This document shows, piece by piece, positions 44,797 to 53,802 of a stretch of DNA of 64,000 bases. Numbering within the stretch: position 1 is the first letter of the stretch; each line of letters opens with the position of its first letter. Source of the DNA: JADJYF01 sp965278995 (GTDB lineage: Bacteria; Pseudomonadota; Gammaproteobacteria; Ga0077536); contig OZ257136.1 in assembly GCA_965278995.1 (NCBI GenBank), forward strand, positions 5,580,001 through 5,644,000, in the 5' to 3' direction. Both the position numbers and the translations under genes were made by a program. Below the pieces are notes generated by a model. That model did no database searches. It had not been told where the DNA came from and was given only the letters and a program-made list of their open reading frames with translations.

Positions 44797-45069
44797 ATGA
44801 ATATATATGTTGGCAACCTTGCCTATGGTGTTACCGATGCCGATCTGCGCGGACTTTTCTCCGCTTCCGGTGAAGTGTCGAGCGCGTCAGTGATCATGGA
44901 TAAAATGACTGGCCAGTCGAAGGGTTTCGCGTTTGTCGAAATGCCTAACAATGCACAGGCCCAGGCAGCCATCAAGGCACTGAACGAACAGCCGCTGAAG
45001 GGACGCAATATGCGCGTCAACGAAGCCAAACCTCGGGAAGCGCGTCCTCCGCGTCGCGATTCGTACTGA
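44797..45069 (+). CDS. Small RRM-type RNA-binding protein
   Basis: A 90-residue protein that is nearly one RNA recognition motif. RNP2 is IYVGNLAY (3-10), RNP1 is KGFAFVEM (42-49), and a short basic tail, REARPPRRDSY, follows. Such proteins are RNA chaperones, often cold-induced and highly expressed. A Rho-independent terminator lies 29 bp after the stop, so the gene is monocistronic. Confidence 0.95.
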   Translation: MNIYVGNLAYGVTDADLRGLFSASGEVSSASVIMDKMTGQSKGFAFVEMPNNAQAQAAIKALNEQPLKGRNMRVNEAKPREARPPRRDSY

Positions 45070-45097
45070 GGTGATTGCGCTCGGTTAGAGCGCGTCG

Positions 45098-45128
45098 AAG
45101 GCCGCCCCACGAAGGCGGCCTTTTTTTT
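45098..45128 (+). terminator. Rho-independent terminator of the RRM gene
   Basis: Stem AAGGCCGCC (45098-45106) pairs with GGCGGCCTT (45114-45122) around a 7-nt loop, and the T run continues to 45128. It ends transcription of the RRM gene and isolates the TetR region that follows. Confidence 0.95.
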
Positions 45129-45133
45129 GTACT

Positions 45134-45224
45134 GGTGCCGGTGTTGACTATCTTGACTATTGCTTGACTTTCACGATGAGTCCGCGGCGGCGGGCCAATA
45201 GTCAAGATAGTCAACACCGGCACC
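45134..45224. repeat. 29-bp perfect inverted repeat, 33-nt loop
   Basis: Arms at 45134-45162 and 45196-45224 are perfect inverted copies; they hold GGTGCCGGTG and two TTGACTAT units, and a third related TTGACTTT begins the loop. It sits between the RRM terminator and the TetR operator. No ORF. It could be a small dispersed element, an RNase III substrate if transcribed, or an extended regulator site. Confidence 0.85.
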
Positions 45225-45226
45225 GC

Positions 45227-45264
45227 ATTTTGCACGTTGATAAAATTTTAACAACGTGCAAAAT
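45227..45264. promoter_or_regulatory. TetR operator: 38-bp near-perfect palindrome
   Basis: Arms ATTTTGCACGTTG (45227-45239) and CAACGTGCAAAAT (45252-45264) flank TAAAATTTTA, giving a palindrome with only one mismatched pair. It ends eight bases before the TetR ATG. A possible promoter lies in it: TTGATA (45237-45242) and CAAAAT (45259-45264), spaced 16 bp, so the operator would overlap its own promoter. Autoregulation and control of the Rieske gene are inferred. Confidence 0.85.
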
Positions 45265-45272
45265 AGCGGCCT

Positions 45273-45986
45273 ATGAGCCAGGCGACCGACAGTCTTCGCG
45301 CGCTGAACATGCTGAAACGGCGTGCACGCATCCTGCACGAAGTGCGCGGACTGCTGACGCGCGGGGGTTACGAGGCGGTGAATCTGCGCGAACTTGCGCG
45401 GTTGGCCGAAGTGACCGTACCGACTATTTACAATCTCATTGGCAACAAGGAAGAAGTCCTCGTTGCGGTATTTTCGGATGTGCTGACAGAAGTCGAGTCA
45501 CGCATGCATCTCGGCGACAACATCGAGCCGCTCGCGATGGCCGAGGCCGTCGTGATCGAGTCGACCGGACTGTTCGCCGAAGACGAGAACTTCTATCGCT
45601 CGGCATTTCTCGCCGTCGAATATCTCGACCAGAGCGGTCCGCACGACGACAAGATTGCGCAGGTCTATGCCTGGGGCGAACGTTTGACAACTGCCGGTTT
45701 CATCGCCTGCAAGGAAGCACACCTGCTGCGCGGGCGTATCGCGCCGCGCAAGCTGGGCGAACTCATTCTGCGGAGTTATCGCACGAGTTGTCGGGCGTGG
45801 GCCTTCGAACAGTTGACGCTCACGGAATTTCGCGTCACTGCGCTTGCCGATGTCTATATCACGCTTGCGGCCGATGCCGTCGAGACGTTTCATGCCCTGC
45901 TCGTGCGAAAACTCGCCGCGCTGTCTGCGCCGCAAGCACCGCTGCGAGCGAACTCATCCCGTCGCACCAAGGAGAACTCGCGATGA
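45273..45986 (+). CDS. TetR family transcriptional regulator
   Basis: A 237-residue repressor. The N-terminal HTH spans about 18-62: GLLTRGGYEAVNLRELARLA then EVTVPTIYNLIGNKEEVLVAVF. The ligand domain follows from about 70. No Shine-Dalgarno precedes the ATG, and the candidate promoter would start transcription almost at the ATG, so a leaderless mRNA is possible. It overlaps the Rieske gene by four bases (ATGA) and is very likely its regulator; the operator palindrome is immediately upstream. Confidence 0.9.
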   Translation: MSQATDSLRALNMLKRRARILHEVRGLLTRGGYEAVNLRELARLAEVTVPTIYNLIGNKEEVLVAVFSDVLTEVESRMHLGDNIEPLAMAEAVVIESTGLFAEDENFYRSAFLAVEYLDQSGPHDDKIAQVYAWGERLTTAGFIACKEAHLLRGRIAPRKLGELILRSYRTSCRAWAFEQLTLTEFRVTALADVYITLAADAVETFHALLVRKLAALSAPQAPLRANSSRRTKENSR

Positions 45987-47224
45987 AACATGCGTTGCAG
46001 ATTGAGATCATGCAGGAGCTGCTCAGCAATATCGACAACAAACGAACGGTCGATGCCGGGCGCATCGTGATCAATCCGACCACCTCGTATACCGATAAGG
46101 ATCTGGCCAGGCGGGAGTGGGATGCATTCTTTCAGAATCATCCGCAGGTCCTCGGCCTGTCAGGTGAACTGCCCAAACCCGGCAGTTACATCACCAGCGA
46201 TGATTTTGGTGTGCCGATACTCGCCACACGCGACAACAACGGTCGCTTTCATGCATTCGTGAACGCCTGCCGTCATCGCGGTGCGCAGCTGACCACAGAA
46301 CCGCGTGGTGAAAAAGCGCGCTTTTCCTGTCCGTTTCATGCCTGGACGTACGCGTCCGATGGTCGCCTGCTGGGCGTTCGCGCTGTCGATCAATTCGGTC
46401 AGATCGACAAAGCCTGTCATGGTCTGGTAGAACTGCCTTCCGCAGAAAAGTACGGCCTGCTGTTCATTCATCCGCAGATCGACGGCAACCTTGATGTCGA
46501 TGCGCTGCTGGGTGAGGAGTTTGCTGCAGAGTTGGCGTCCTGGGAGCTCGAGCGCTGCGAATACCAGGGCGAGTCAGTTCTCGACATGCCTCTCAACTGG
46601 AAAATAGCTAACGATACTTTCGGTGAGGTCTATCATTTCCAGTCGCTGCATACCAACACGCTGTCGAACATCATGCATGGCGATGTCGCGACCTATCGCG
46701 AATATGGTCAGCATCACCGGCTGTGTCTGGCGAGCAAGTACATCGATGTCATGCGCGAGTTGCCGCAGGAACAATGGAACATGCCTTTCGGCGGCGTCAT
46801 TGCCTACTATCTGTTCCCGAACATCCAACTGGTCATGCTGGGCGGAATGGTCGCATTGGTGCGTATCTATCCGGACAAAAACGTCGTCGGTCAGTCGCTC
46901 AGTCGCGCATCGCATTACGCGGCGCCGCAACTCTCGCAGTATGCGCCTGCGACCGTTCCGGGTAAGGCAGTGACGAGTGATAACCTGTACTGCGCCGACA
47001 CCAGCGCGCGCATGGAATTCGATATCAGTGCGGTGCAGGAACTCTTCTTCAGCACGCTCGAACTCGAAGACTATGCGATGGGTACGAAATCGCAACTGGC
47101 GGCGAACAGCGGCAAGGTCGAGCATTTCCTGTTCGGTCGGAACGAACCGGCTCTGCATCATTTCCACAGCAACTATCGCACTGCGCTCGGTCTGCCTCCG
47201 CTGGAGGAGTATCGGGCCAGTTGA
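45983..47224 (+). CDS. Rieske non-heme iron oxygenase, alpha subunit
   Basis: A 413-residue ring-hydroxylating oxygenase. The Rieske cluster is CRHRGAQL...CPFHAWTY, ligands Cys96, His98, Cys116 and His119. The mononuclear iron site is in NDTFGEVYHFQSLH (two His), with the third ligand, usually Asp, further C-terminal. A strong AAGGAG lies before ATG 45983, which overlaps the TetR stop. No beta subunit, ferredoxin or reductase gene follows, so electron transfer partners are elsewhere. The longer reading frame starting at 45164 only overlaps the regulator. Substrate unknown. Confidence 0.91.
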   Translation: MKHALQIEIMQELLSNIDNKRTVDAGRIVINPTTSYTDKDLARREWDAFFQNHPQVLGLSGELPKPGSYITSDDFGVPILATRDNNGRFHAFVNACRHRGAQLTTEPRGEKARFSCPFHAWTYASDGRLLGVRAVDQFGQIDKACHGLVELPSAEKYGLLFIHPQIDGNLDVDALLGEEFAAELASWELERCEYQGESVLDMPLNWKIANDTFGEVYHFQSLHTNTLSNIMHGDVATYREYGQHHRLCLASKYIDVMRELPQEQWNMPFGGVIAYYLFPNIQLVMLGGMVALVRIYPDKNVVGQSLSRASHYAAPQLSQYAPATVPGKAVTSDNLYCADTSARMEFDISAVQELFFSTLELEDYAMGTKSQLAANSGKVEHFLFGRNEPALHHFHSNYRTALGLPPLEEYRAS

Positions 47225-47350
47225 CCGGCCGTCTCCGACGGACGGGACGGCTGACTCGGCAGTCGCTATGTCTCGTTCGGGCGCTGCGCTGCGTGAGCGG
47301 CTTCGGCTATTATCCCGGTCGGGTTCACGATACACCGGGGGAGAATTCCG

Positions 47351-47875
47351 ATGCCGATATTCACGCGACTGTGTTGCCTGCTGCTATGCGGCGCGACGTT
47401 CCTGGCCAATGCAGCGGAGGCGGGCAATAGCGCGACCCCGGCCGCTGCGCCGCTGCCACCACCGCCGCCCTATGGTCCGGCGATCACGCTGGCCGACGCC
47501 CGTAGCTGCGTCGCTGCCGCGCAGGCCGAAGCAACCCGCAACCAGTGGTTCATGGTGGTAACCGTGGTCGACAGCGGTGGCCACATGATGCTGACCGAGC
47601 GGATGGACAATGCGCAGTTCGGTTCGCTCAAACCAGCGCTGCAGAAAGCGCAGACGGCAGTCGCTTTCCGTCGCCCGACGAAGTTCTTCGAGGACATGAT
47701 TGCGCAAGGCGGCGCTGCCATGCGCATCATGCGGCTCGACGAAGTGATCCCGATCGAAGGCGGTCTGCCGATACTGCGTAACGGCGCTGTCATTGGTGGC
47801 GTTGGAGCGTCCGGGGGTACCGCCGCGCAGGATGGCATCGTTGTCGGCGCTTGTCTGAAAGTCATCGCACCCTGA
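47351..47875 (+). CDS. Exported GlcG/HbpS-like heme-binding family protein
   Basis: A 174-residue exported protein. Residues 1-22 form a signal peptide (IFTRLCCLLLCGATFLANA-AEA), then a Pro-rich spacer (PAAAPLPPPPP) and the GlcG/HbpS fold with TLADARSCVAAAQAEATRN, WFMVVTVVDSGGHMMLTERM and the C-terminal GGVGASGGTAAQDGIVV, the family hallmark. Such proteins may bind heme or small ligands in the periplasm. A GGGGGAG stands before the ATG. It is followed by the giant membrane protein gene two bases after the stop. Confidence 0.87.
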   Translation: MPIFTRLCCLLLCGATFLANAAEAGNSATPAAAPLPPPPPYGPAITLADARSCVAAAQAEATRNQWFMVVTVVDSGGHMMLTERMDNAQFGSLKPALQKAQTAVAFRRPTKFFEDMIAQGGAAMRIMRLDEVIPIEGGLPILRNGAVIGGVGASGGTAAQDGIVVGACLKVIAP

Positions 47876-47877
47876 GC

Positions 47878-50800
47878 GTGATCGCCGGCGTGCACCGCCT
47901 GATCGTTCTGCTGGTGATGATGGCTGCGCTGGTGACGACGAGCGCAGCGGCGACGCCTGGGGATAAATTGCGCCTGCAGGACGTTCCACCGTCGTTGCAG
48001 AGTTGGGTCCCGTGGGTGCTGCAGGACGAACTCGAGCGCGAGTGCCTGCAGTTTCCGAACGCCAACCGTTGGCGGCGGTGCGTGTGGGCCGGCACGTTGA
48101 CACTGAAGGTGGATGTCGCCAGCGGCGAGTTCGATGTTCCGCTGGTCGCTTATGCCGAATCCTGGGTCGCTCTGCCCGGCGGAGAAGGACAATGGCCACA
48201 GGCAGTCGAGGTTGATGGAACAGCGGCAGTCGTAGTAGAAAACGCCGGCCAGCCGATGATCAAACTCGCCGCCGGCCGGCATCACCTTCGTGGTCGTTAT
48301 GTGTGGCCGGCATTGCCGGACAGTCTGCGTGTGCCGACCGCATTCGGACTGGTCAGCCTGACCCTAGGTGGCGTCGTGCAGGCACAGGCCAACCTCGGCG
48401 GCGATGGGCAGCTGTGGCTGAAAGCGCGAGGCGCAGACACCGCTGAAAGCGATCGTTTGGATGTGCGGGTTTTTCGTCAACTCGTCGACGACCTGCCGAT
48501 GCAGGTCGTCACCGCGCTTGAGTTGGATGTCGCCGGCACGCAGCGCGAAATCACGCTGCAGGGCGCACTGCTTGCCGACAGCGTTCCCATGCAGCTCGAA
48601 AGTCCGTTGCCGGCACGCCTGGAGGAGGATGGCAGTCTGCGTCTGCAGTTGCGTCCAGGACATTGGCGCGTGCGGCTGACCAGTCGTCATCTCGGCGCGG
48701 TTACGAAGCTCGCCTTGCCGGCATCGGTCCCGCCGTGGCCCGCGGATGAAGTGTGGGTGTTCGCTGCACGAACGTCGCTGCGTCTGGTCGAACTCGATGG
48801 CGCTGCAGCCATCGATCCACGACAGACAACTCTGCCCGACGACTGGCAGGGTCTGCCAGCCTATCGACTCACTGCTGCAGACAGTTTGAACTTCGACGTC
48901 AAACGTCGCGGTGATCCGGAACCCGAACCGGATCAGCTGCATCTGGCGCGGCAGCTGTGGCTGGATTTCGATGGCCGCGGCTATACCGTGCAGGACCAGC
49001 TCGGCGGTCAGATGACCCAACACTGGCGGCTGGAAGCGGACACTGCACTCGAACTTGGACGCGTCCTGCTGAACGGTGAGCCGCAGTTCATTACGACAGT
49101 GACAACGGCTGGCGACGATCCAGGGCGTGGACGACGCGGTGTCGAAGTGCGACGCGGCGCGCTCGATCTCAGTGCGGACTCCCGTTACAGCGGTCCTATT
49201 GATGAGTTGCCGGCAGTCGGTTGGGCACATGACGTCAACAGTTTGAGCGCGACGCTGCATCTGCCACCAGGCTGGCGTCTATGGGCGGCGCGCGGTGTCG
49301 ACAACCTACCTGATACCTGGCTGCAACGCTGGACGCTGCTCGATCTGTTTCTGGTCCTGATGGCGACGGTCGCCGTCGCCCGTCTGTTGTCGCGCCGGTG
49401 GGCGTTGCTCGTGCTGCTTACCTTGACCTTGATCTGGCATGAGCCGCAGGCGCCGCGCCAGGTGTGGTTGCATCTGCTGGCTGCGCTTGCCTTGTTGCGC
49501 GTGCTGCCGCCCGGCCGACTGCACTGGGTGGTGGCCAGTTATCGCAACGTCACCCTGGCAGTGCTCGCCGTTACGGCGCTGGTATTCATGATCGAACAGG
49601 TTCGCGTCGGGCTTTACCCACAACTCGAGCAGACGTATGCCCAGATCGGGCAACGCGAGCAGCTCAGCATGGCACAGCAGGCGCCGACGCCGATGGTCAG
49701 TGACATGGCAGGCACTGTCGCCGAACAGAGCGTGGCCGGTGCCGATGCCATGCTCGAACGGAGTGCCGTGCTCGATGCGGAAGAGGGCGCCGAACCACCA
49801 GGGCGGAGTAAGAAGTCCTATGCCTCAAGCCTCCCATATGGCTCGATGCCGCAACACGAAATCGACCCGCGGGCGAACATCCAGACCGGTCCTGGTCTGC
49901 CCGACTGGCAATGGAAAACCATTTCACTGGGTTGGAACGGACCGGTAGCGCAGGACCAGACCATCAAGCTGGTCCTGCTGTCACCGAGCGTCAATCTGCT
50001 GCTCGCACTGCTTCGTGTATTGTTGCTCGGAGCGCTGCTGGTCCTGTTCATGCGCGCCAGCATGGCTGACAACCGCGGCTGGTTGCTGCGCTTTCGTCAA
50101 ATCGTGCCATTGCTGCTGGTCGTGAGCGGCAGCCTGCTGGTCGGGCTGGCAGCACCGCCGGTACAGGCGGCGCTACCCGATAACGCTTTGCTCGACGAAC
50201 TTCGCCAGCGTCTGCTGCGTCCACCCTCATGTCTGCCGCAATGCGCCGCCATCGGGCGATTGCGTGCAATTCTGACCGACAACAACCTGACGCTCGAATT
50301 CGACGCGCATGTGGCCGCCACCGTTGCAGTACCGCTGCCCGGACATCGCGATCAGTGGACGCCACGCACCGTGTTACTCGATGGCCGTGCAACGGCCGAG
50401 ACTTATCGCGATGAGGGAGGTGTGTTGTGGCTTGCGCTCAACGCGGGCGTGCATCGGATTACGCTGGCTGGCGGCGTGCCTGAGGGCGCGAGCTTCCAAT
50501 TGCCGTTTCCGCTGGTGCCGCGCCTGGTCGAAGCAACGCTGAGCGGATGGGCGGTGAACGGCCTGCGTCCGGATGGCGGCAGCGAACCGCAGTGGATTTT
50601 CACACGGCTCGCAGAAAGTACCTCGGCAACCAGGAACACGCTTGAGCCACGCACCCTGCCGGCGTTTTTCACGGTCGCGCGCACGCTCAGACTCGGACTT
50701 GATTGGCGCGCGGAAACAACGGTCTCACGCCTGACACCAGCCGACAGCGCGGCAGCGCTAGCCATCCCGCTGCTGCCTGGGGAATCGGTCACGACAGCGG

Positions 50801-52050
50801 ACGTGCGTGTCGATAGCGGTCGTGTCATGGTGAACATGGCCGCCGATGCAAGCACCTACAGCTGGGAATCCGTACTCGAAAAAACGCGACCATTGACGCT
50901 GACGGCACCCGTCACCAGCGACTGGACAGAAACCTGGCGGGCCGATATTTCGCCATGGTGGCACGCCGAACTCTCAGGCATTGCGGTCGTCCACCATCAG
51001 GACGACAGCGGCCAATGGCTGCCCACCTGGCAGCCGTGGGCTGGTGAAACTGTCACGCTCGATCTGACGCGACCAGTCGGTGTTGCTGGGCAGAGTCTGA
51101 CCATCGATCACAGCAACCTGCGCGTGCAGCCGGCTGAGCGGGCCACTGCCGCCGCGCTCGATTTTACTGCGCGCAGCAGCCAGGGCGGCCAGCACACGTT
51201 GATACTCCCGTTGGATGCCACCCTGCAATCGATTGCCGTCAATGGTGTGCCGCAACCGATACGCCAGGAAGGGCAGCGTGTAACGATACCGCTGGTGCCG
51301 GGCCAACAGCAGTTTCACCTGCTGTGGCACAGCGAGGTAGGCATTACGACGCGCTACTCGACCCCGGCTCTGTCTCTCGGCACCAGCAGCGTGAACGCAA
51401 GCTTGCACATCGACCTCCCGCAGGATCGATGGACCCTGCTTGCTGGCGGCCCACGTCTCGGGCCGGCTGTGTTGTTCTGGGGTGTACTGATCGTCTTGTT
51501 TGCTGTTGCCGTCGTGCTCGGTCGCACGCGGTTGACGCCGCTTACGACAGTGCAGTGGTTGTTGCTCGCTATCGGTCTCAGCCAGGTCGACATACTGCAT
51601 GCGCTGGTCGTGGTCGCCTGGCTGTTTGCGCTGACCTGGCGTGGACGTAGTCCATTGCCGGAGGGGCGTCACACATTCAACGCACTGCAGGTGATGCTGG
51701 CAGTCCTGACAGTGACTGCCCTCGCGCTGCTGTTCGCGGCCATCAAGCAGGGTCTGCTTGGCCAGCCCGACATGCAGATCGCCGGCAACGGCTCGAGCGC
51801 CACCAGTCTCAACTGGTTTCAGGATCGGATTGACGACGATTACCCGGTCGCCTGGGTTATCTCCGTTTCGCTGTGGTTCTATCGCGGCCTGATGCTGCTG
51901 TGGGCGTTGTGGCTCGCTTTTGCGCTGCTGAACTGGTTACGCTGGGGGTGGACCTGTTACACACGCGATGGTCTGTGGCGGTCAGCGCCGGCCGTGGTGC
52001 CGGCAGTGGCGGTCGACGCTGCTGGAAGCGAAACACCGCCCGCGCTGTGA
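47878..52050 (+). CDS. Giant unrecognised envelope protein, internally duplicated
   Basis: About 1390 residues. GTG 47878, two bases after the previous stop, gives a signal peptide (HRLIVLLVMMAALVTTSA); the frame is open a little further upstream but only inside the HbpS-like gene. Two halves share a plan: a beta-rich periplasmic domain (about 25-470 and 760-1190) with Trp/Pro/Val patterns such as QAVEVDG...LAAGRHHLRG in the first and PRTVLLDGR...LALNAGVHRITLAG in the second, each followed by a cluster of membrane helices (about 490-575 with another at 695-760, and about 1195-1370). A Gln/Ser/Ala-rich loop lies in between. I do not know this family. Cys pairs occur at the same place in both halves (C...C near the domain start). 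The neighbouring exported protein may be a partner. Confidence 0.85.
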   Translation: MIAGVHRLIVLLVMMAALVTTSAAATPGDKLRLQDVPPSLQSWVPWVLQDELERECLQFPNANRWRRCVWAGTLTLKVDVASGEFDVPLVAYAESWVALPGGEGQWPQAVEVDGTAAVVVENAGQPMIKLAAGRHHLRGRYVWPALPDSLRVPTAFGLVSLTLGGVVQAQANLGGDGQLWLKARGADTAESDRLDVRVFRQLVDDLPMQVVTALELDVAGTQREITLQGALLADSVPMQLESPLPARLEEDGSLRLQLRPGHWRVRLTSRHLGAVTKLALPASVPPWPADEVWVFAARTSLRLVELDGAAAIDPRQTTLPDDWQGLPAYRLTAADSLNFDVKRRGDPEPEPDQLHLARQLWLDFDGRGYTVQDQLGGQMTQHWRLEADTALELGRVLLNGEPQFITTVTTAGDDPGRGRRGVEVRRGALDLSADSRYSGPIDELPAVGWAHDVNSLSATLHLPPGWRLWAARGVDNLPDTWLQRWTLLDLFLVLMATVAVARLLSRRWALLVLLTLTLIWHEPQAPRQVWLHLLAALALLRVLPPGRLHWVVASYRNVTLAVLAVTALVFMIEQVRVGLYPQLEQTYAQIGQREQLSMAQQAPTPMVSDMAGTVAEQSVAGADAMLERSAVLDAEEGAEPPGRSKKSYASSLPYGSMPQHEIDPRANIQTGPGLPDWQWKTISLGWNGPVAQDQTIKLVLLSPSVNLLLALLRVLLLGALLVLFMRASMADNRGWLLRFRQIVPLLLVVSGSLLVGLAAPPVQAALPDNALLDELRQRLLRPPSCLPQCAAIGRLRAILTDNNLTLEFDAHVAATVAVPLPGHRDQWTPRTVLLDGRATAETYRDEGGVLWLALNAGVHRITLAGGVPEGASFQLPFPLVPRLVEATLSGWAVNGLRPDGGSEPQWIFTRLAESTSATRNTLEPRTLPAFFTVARTLRLGLDWRAETTVSRLTPADSAAALAIPLLPGESVTTADVRVDSGRVMVNMAADASTYSWESVLEKTRPLTLTAPVTSDWTETWRADISPWWHAELSGIAVVHHQDDSGQWLPTWQPWAGETVTLDLTRPVGVAGQSLTIDHSNLRVQPAERATAAALDFTARSSQGGQHTLILPLDATLQSIAVNGVPQPIRQEGQRVTIPLVPGQQQFHLLWHSEVGITTRYSTPALSLGTSSVNASLHIDLPQDRWTLLAGGPRLGPAVLFWGVLIVLFAVAVVLGRTRLTPLTTVQWLLLAIGLSQVDILHALVVVAWLFALTWRGRSPLPEGRHTFNALQVMLAVLTVTALALLFAAIKQGLLGQPDMQIAGNGSSATSLNWFQDRIDDDYPVAWVISVSLWFYRGLMLLWALWLAFALLNWLRWGWTCYTRDGLWRSAPAVVPAVAVDAAGSETPPAL

Positions 52051-52125
52051 GCGCTGCAGCGGCCGGTAAACAGTACGAATCGTGCGCCGATCGCGTTAGA
52101 CTCGGCCACCCAGGGGGAGATGACA

Positions 52126-52254
52126 ATGAGCAAAGAACAGAAGAGCAATAAAGAAACCAAAAAGAAAGCGTTGCTGACGCCTAAAGAAAAGAAAGCGGCG
52201 AAGAAAGACAAGAACGAGCAGAAAAAAGGTCTGCAGGTCGACCGTCCGCGCTGA
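52126..52254 (+). CDS. 42-residue Lys-rich small protein
   Basis: A small ORF with a strong GGGGGAGA site nine bases before ATG 52126. It begins MSKEQKSNKETKKKALL, contains PKEKKAAKKDKNEQKK, and ends with QVDRPR, 17 Lys in all. Short Lys-rich proteins beginning MSKEQK-NKE are widespread in proteobacteria with no known role. It lies in the 226-bp gap between the giant membrane protein and the kinase gene. Confidence 0.75.
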   Translation: MSKEQKSNKETKKKALLTPKEKKAAKKDKNEQKKGLQVDRPR

Positions 52255-52276
52255 GCGCACCGGCATCGGAATCGCC

Positions 52277-53293
52277 GTGGAAGGTATTGACGAACCTCGC
52301 GTCACGGGTTGGCTGGTGGCGTGCGTACCGGCGCTGGTGCCGCCAGTAAGGTACACCCTGATCGCCGGTGGCCATTCCAATCTGACCTATGCTTGCGAGG
52401 ATGCGACCGGCCGGCGCTACGTGCTGCGCCGTCCACCGCTCGGCCATGTGCTCGAAAGTGCGCACGACATGGGGCGCGAATACCGCGTCGTTCATGCCCT
52501 GGTCGACAGCGGTGTACCCGTCGCTCCCACTTACGGACTTTGCACTGACACGGCAATCAACAACGCGCCGTTCTTCATCATGGCATTCGTTGATGGGCTG
52601 GTACCGCACGATGCGACGAGCGCCGGCACGCTGCCGCAGGCCGAGCGCCATTCGCTCGGTCTGCATGTAGCCGAGGTACTGGCGTCATTGCATCGGCTGG
52701 CGCCGGAGTCTGTCGGTCTCGGCGATCTCGGGCGCAAGGAAAATTATCTGGCGCGCCAGCTCAAACGCTGGGCCGGGCAATGGGAGCAAACGCGCACGCA
52801 TGCGGTGCCGGCGATGGACGACGCGCTGCGTCTGCTCGGTGAAAAAATGCCGGCGCAGGTCGGCGCCAGCATCGTGCATGGCGACTTTCGCCTCGGCAAT
52901 ATGATCGTCGCGGGTGGGCGTATCCAAGCGCTGCTCGACTGGGAATTGTGCACGCTGGGCGATCCGCTTGCTGACCTCGGATATCTGCTCAATACCTGGC
53001 TTGCGCCGGAGGACATGACCGGTGATGTCGACGACGCCATGCCGACAACCGCAGGCGGATTTCCGACCCGCGCCGAACTGCTGCAACACTATGCTGCCCT
53101 GACCCGATTCGATCTGACGCATATCGATTATTACCGGGCATTCGCCTACTGGCGCCTCGCGGCCATCCGGCAAGGTGTGTACAAGCGCTATCTGGTTGGG
53201 GCGATGGGCAGTTCGCGTAGTGTCGATATGGATGGTTACAAGCGGATCATCGCGAGTAAGGCAGAGGATGCTGTTCGCTTACTGAACGGCTGA
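52277..53293 (+). CDS. Phosphotransferase family protein (APH fold, second copy)
   Basis: A 338-residue kinase of the acyl-CoA-dehydrogenase-associated APH branch. AGGHSNLTYACEDATGRRYV and LRRPPLGHVLESAHDMGREY form the nucleotide side, SIVHGDFRLGNMIV the catalytic loop and LLDWELCTLGDPLADLGYLLN the metal-binding loop. GTG 52277 is used; no ATG is nearby. It differs from the 39728 kinase by lacking its N-terminal extension and its small partner gene. Substrate unknown. Confidence 0.88.
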   Translation: MEGIDEPRVTGWLVACVPALVPPVRYTLIAGGHSNLTYACEDATGRRYVLRRPPLGHVLESAHDMGREYRVVHALVDSGVPVAPTYGLCTDTAINNAPFFIMAFVDGLVPHDATSAGTLPQAERHSLGLHVAEVLASLHRLAPESVGLGDLGRKENYLARQLKRWAGQWEQTRTHAVPAMDDALRLLGEKMPAQVGASIVHGDFRLGNMIVAGGRIQALLDWELCTLGDPLADLGYLLNTWLAPEDMTGDVDDAMPTTAGGFPTRAELLQHYAALTRFDLTHIDYYRAFAYWRLAAIRQGVYKRYLVGAMGSSRSVDMDGYKRIIASKAEDAVRLLNG

Positions 53294-53309
53294 GTAAACG
53301 CCGGCGCGC

Positions 53310-53789
53310 TCAAGCTGCACTGCGCCGGCTGAAACGCGGTCGCCAGACTGCCAGCGCAATATTGGCGAGAGCGAGCGCAACGATAGTCCATAGTCCAATC
53401 CATTCGCGTCGCAGAATTTCTGCCAGCAGGCTGGGGTCGCCGCTGCCGGCGGCCGCGCGAGCAGCGAGTTCCGCCGCCCGCGCAGCGGTCGACTGTACCG
53501 CTCCCAGGGTGCCTTCGAACATCACGATACCGAGTGCGGCTTTGATCCAGACCCAGCGCATGTCGAGGAACGGACGATGGGCCGCCATTGCCAACAGTCC
53601 ACTGACCAGCACAGCCATAAGCGAGGGCAGGAGCAGATACTTCGCGATCGCGGCGACCCCTGCGCGCAGCGCGGCGTATTCGGCGAGCGACAGTTCAGGT
53701 GCGCTGGCGACCAAGATGAGATGCGCTGCAAGCGCGCCGAGCACGCCGATAGCGGCGAGCTCGTGCAGGAACTTCAAGCACTGCTTCAT
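53310..53789 (-). CDS. Small integral membrane protein (four predicted helices)
   Basis: A 159-residue protein with four hydrophobic segments: FLHELAAIGVLGALAAHLIL, YLLLPSLMAVLVSGLLAMAA, WIKAALGIVMFEGTLGAVQS and IGLWTIVALALANIALAVW. This resembles small DUF2269-like integral proteins. ATG 53789 is used; the longer frame would overlap the NTF2-like gene behind it. Both are on one strand and 13 bp apart. Function unknown. Confidence 0.8.
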   Translation of the reverse strand: MKQCLKFLHELAAIGVLGALAAHLILVASAPELSLAEYAALRAGVAAIAKYLLLPSLMAVLVSGLLAMAAHRPFLDMRWVWIKAALGIVMFEGTLGAVQSTAARAAELAARAAAGSGDPSLLAEILRREWIGLWTIVALALANIALAVWRPRFSRRSAA

Positions 53790-53802
53790 GCACCGTCGAC
53801 GT

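Noticed and set aside
45164..47224. Long N-terminal extension of the Rieske protein
   Set aside because: The extension is the TetR gene read in another frame; ATG 45983 has a strong ribosome site and fits the family start.
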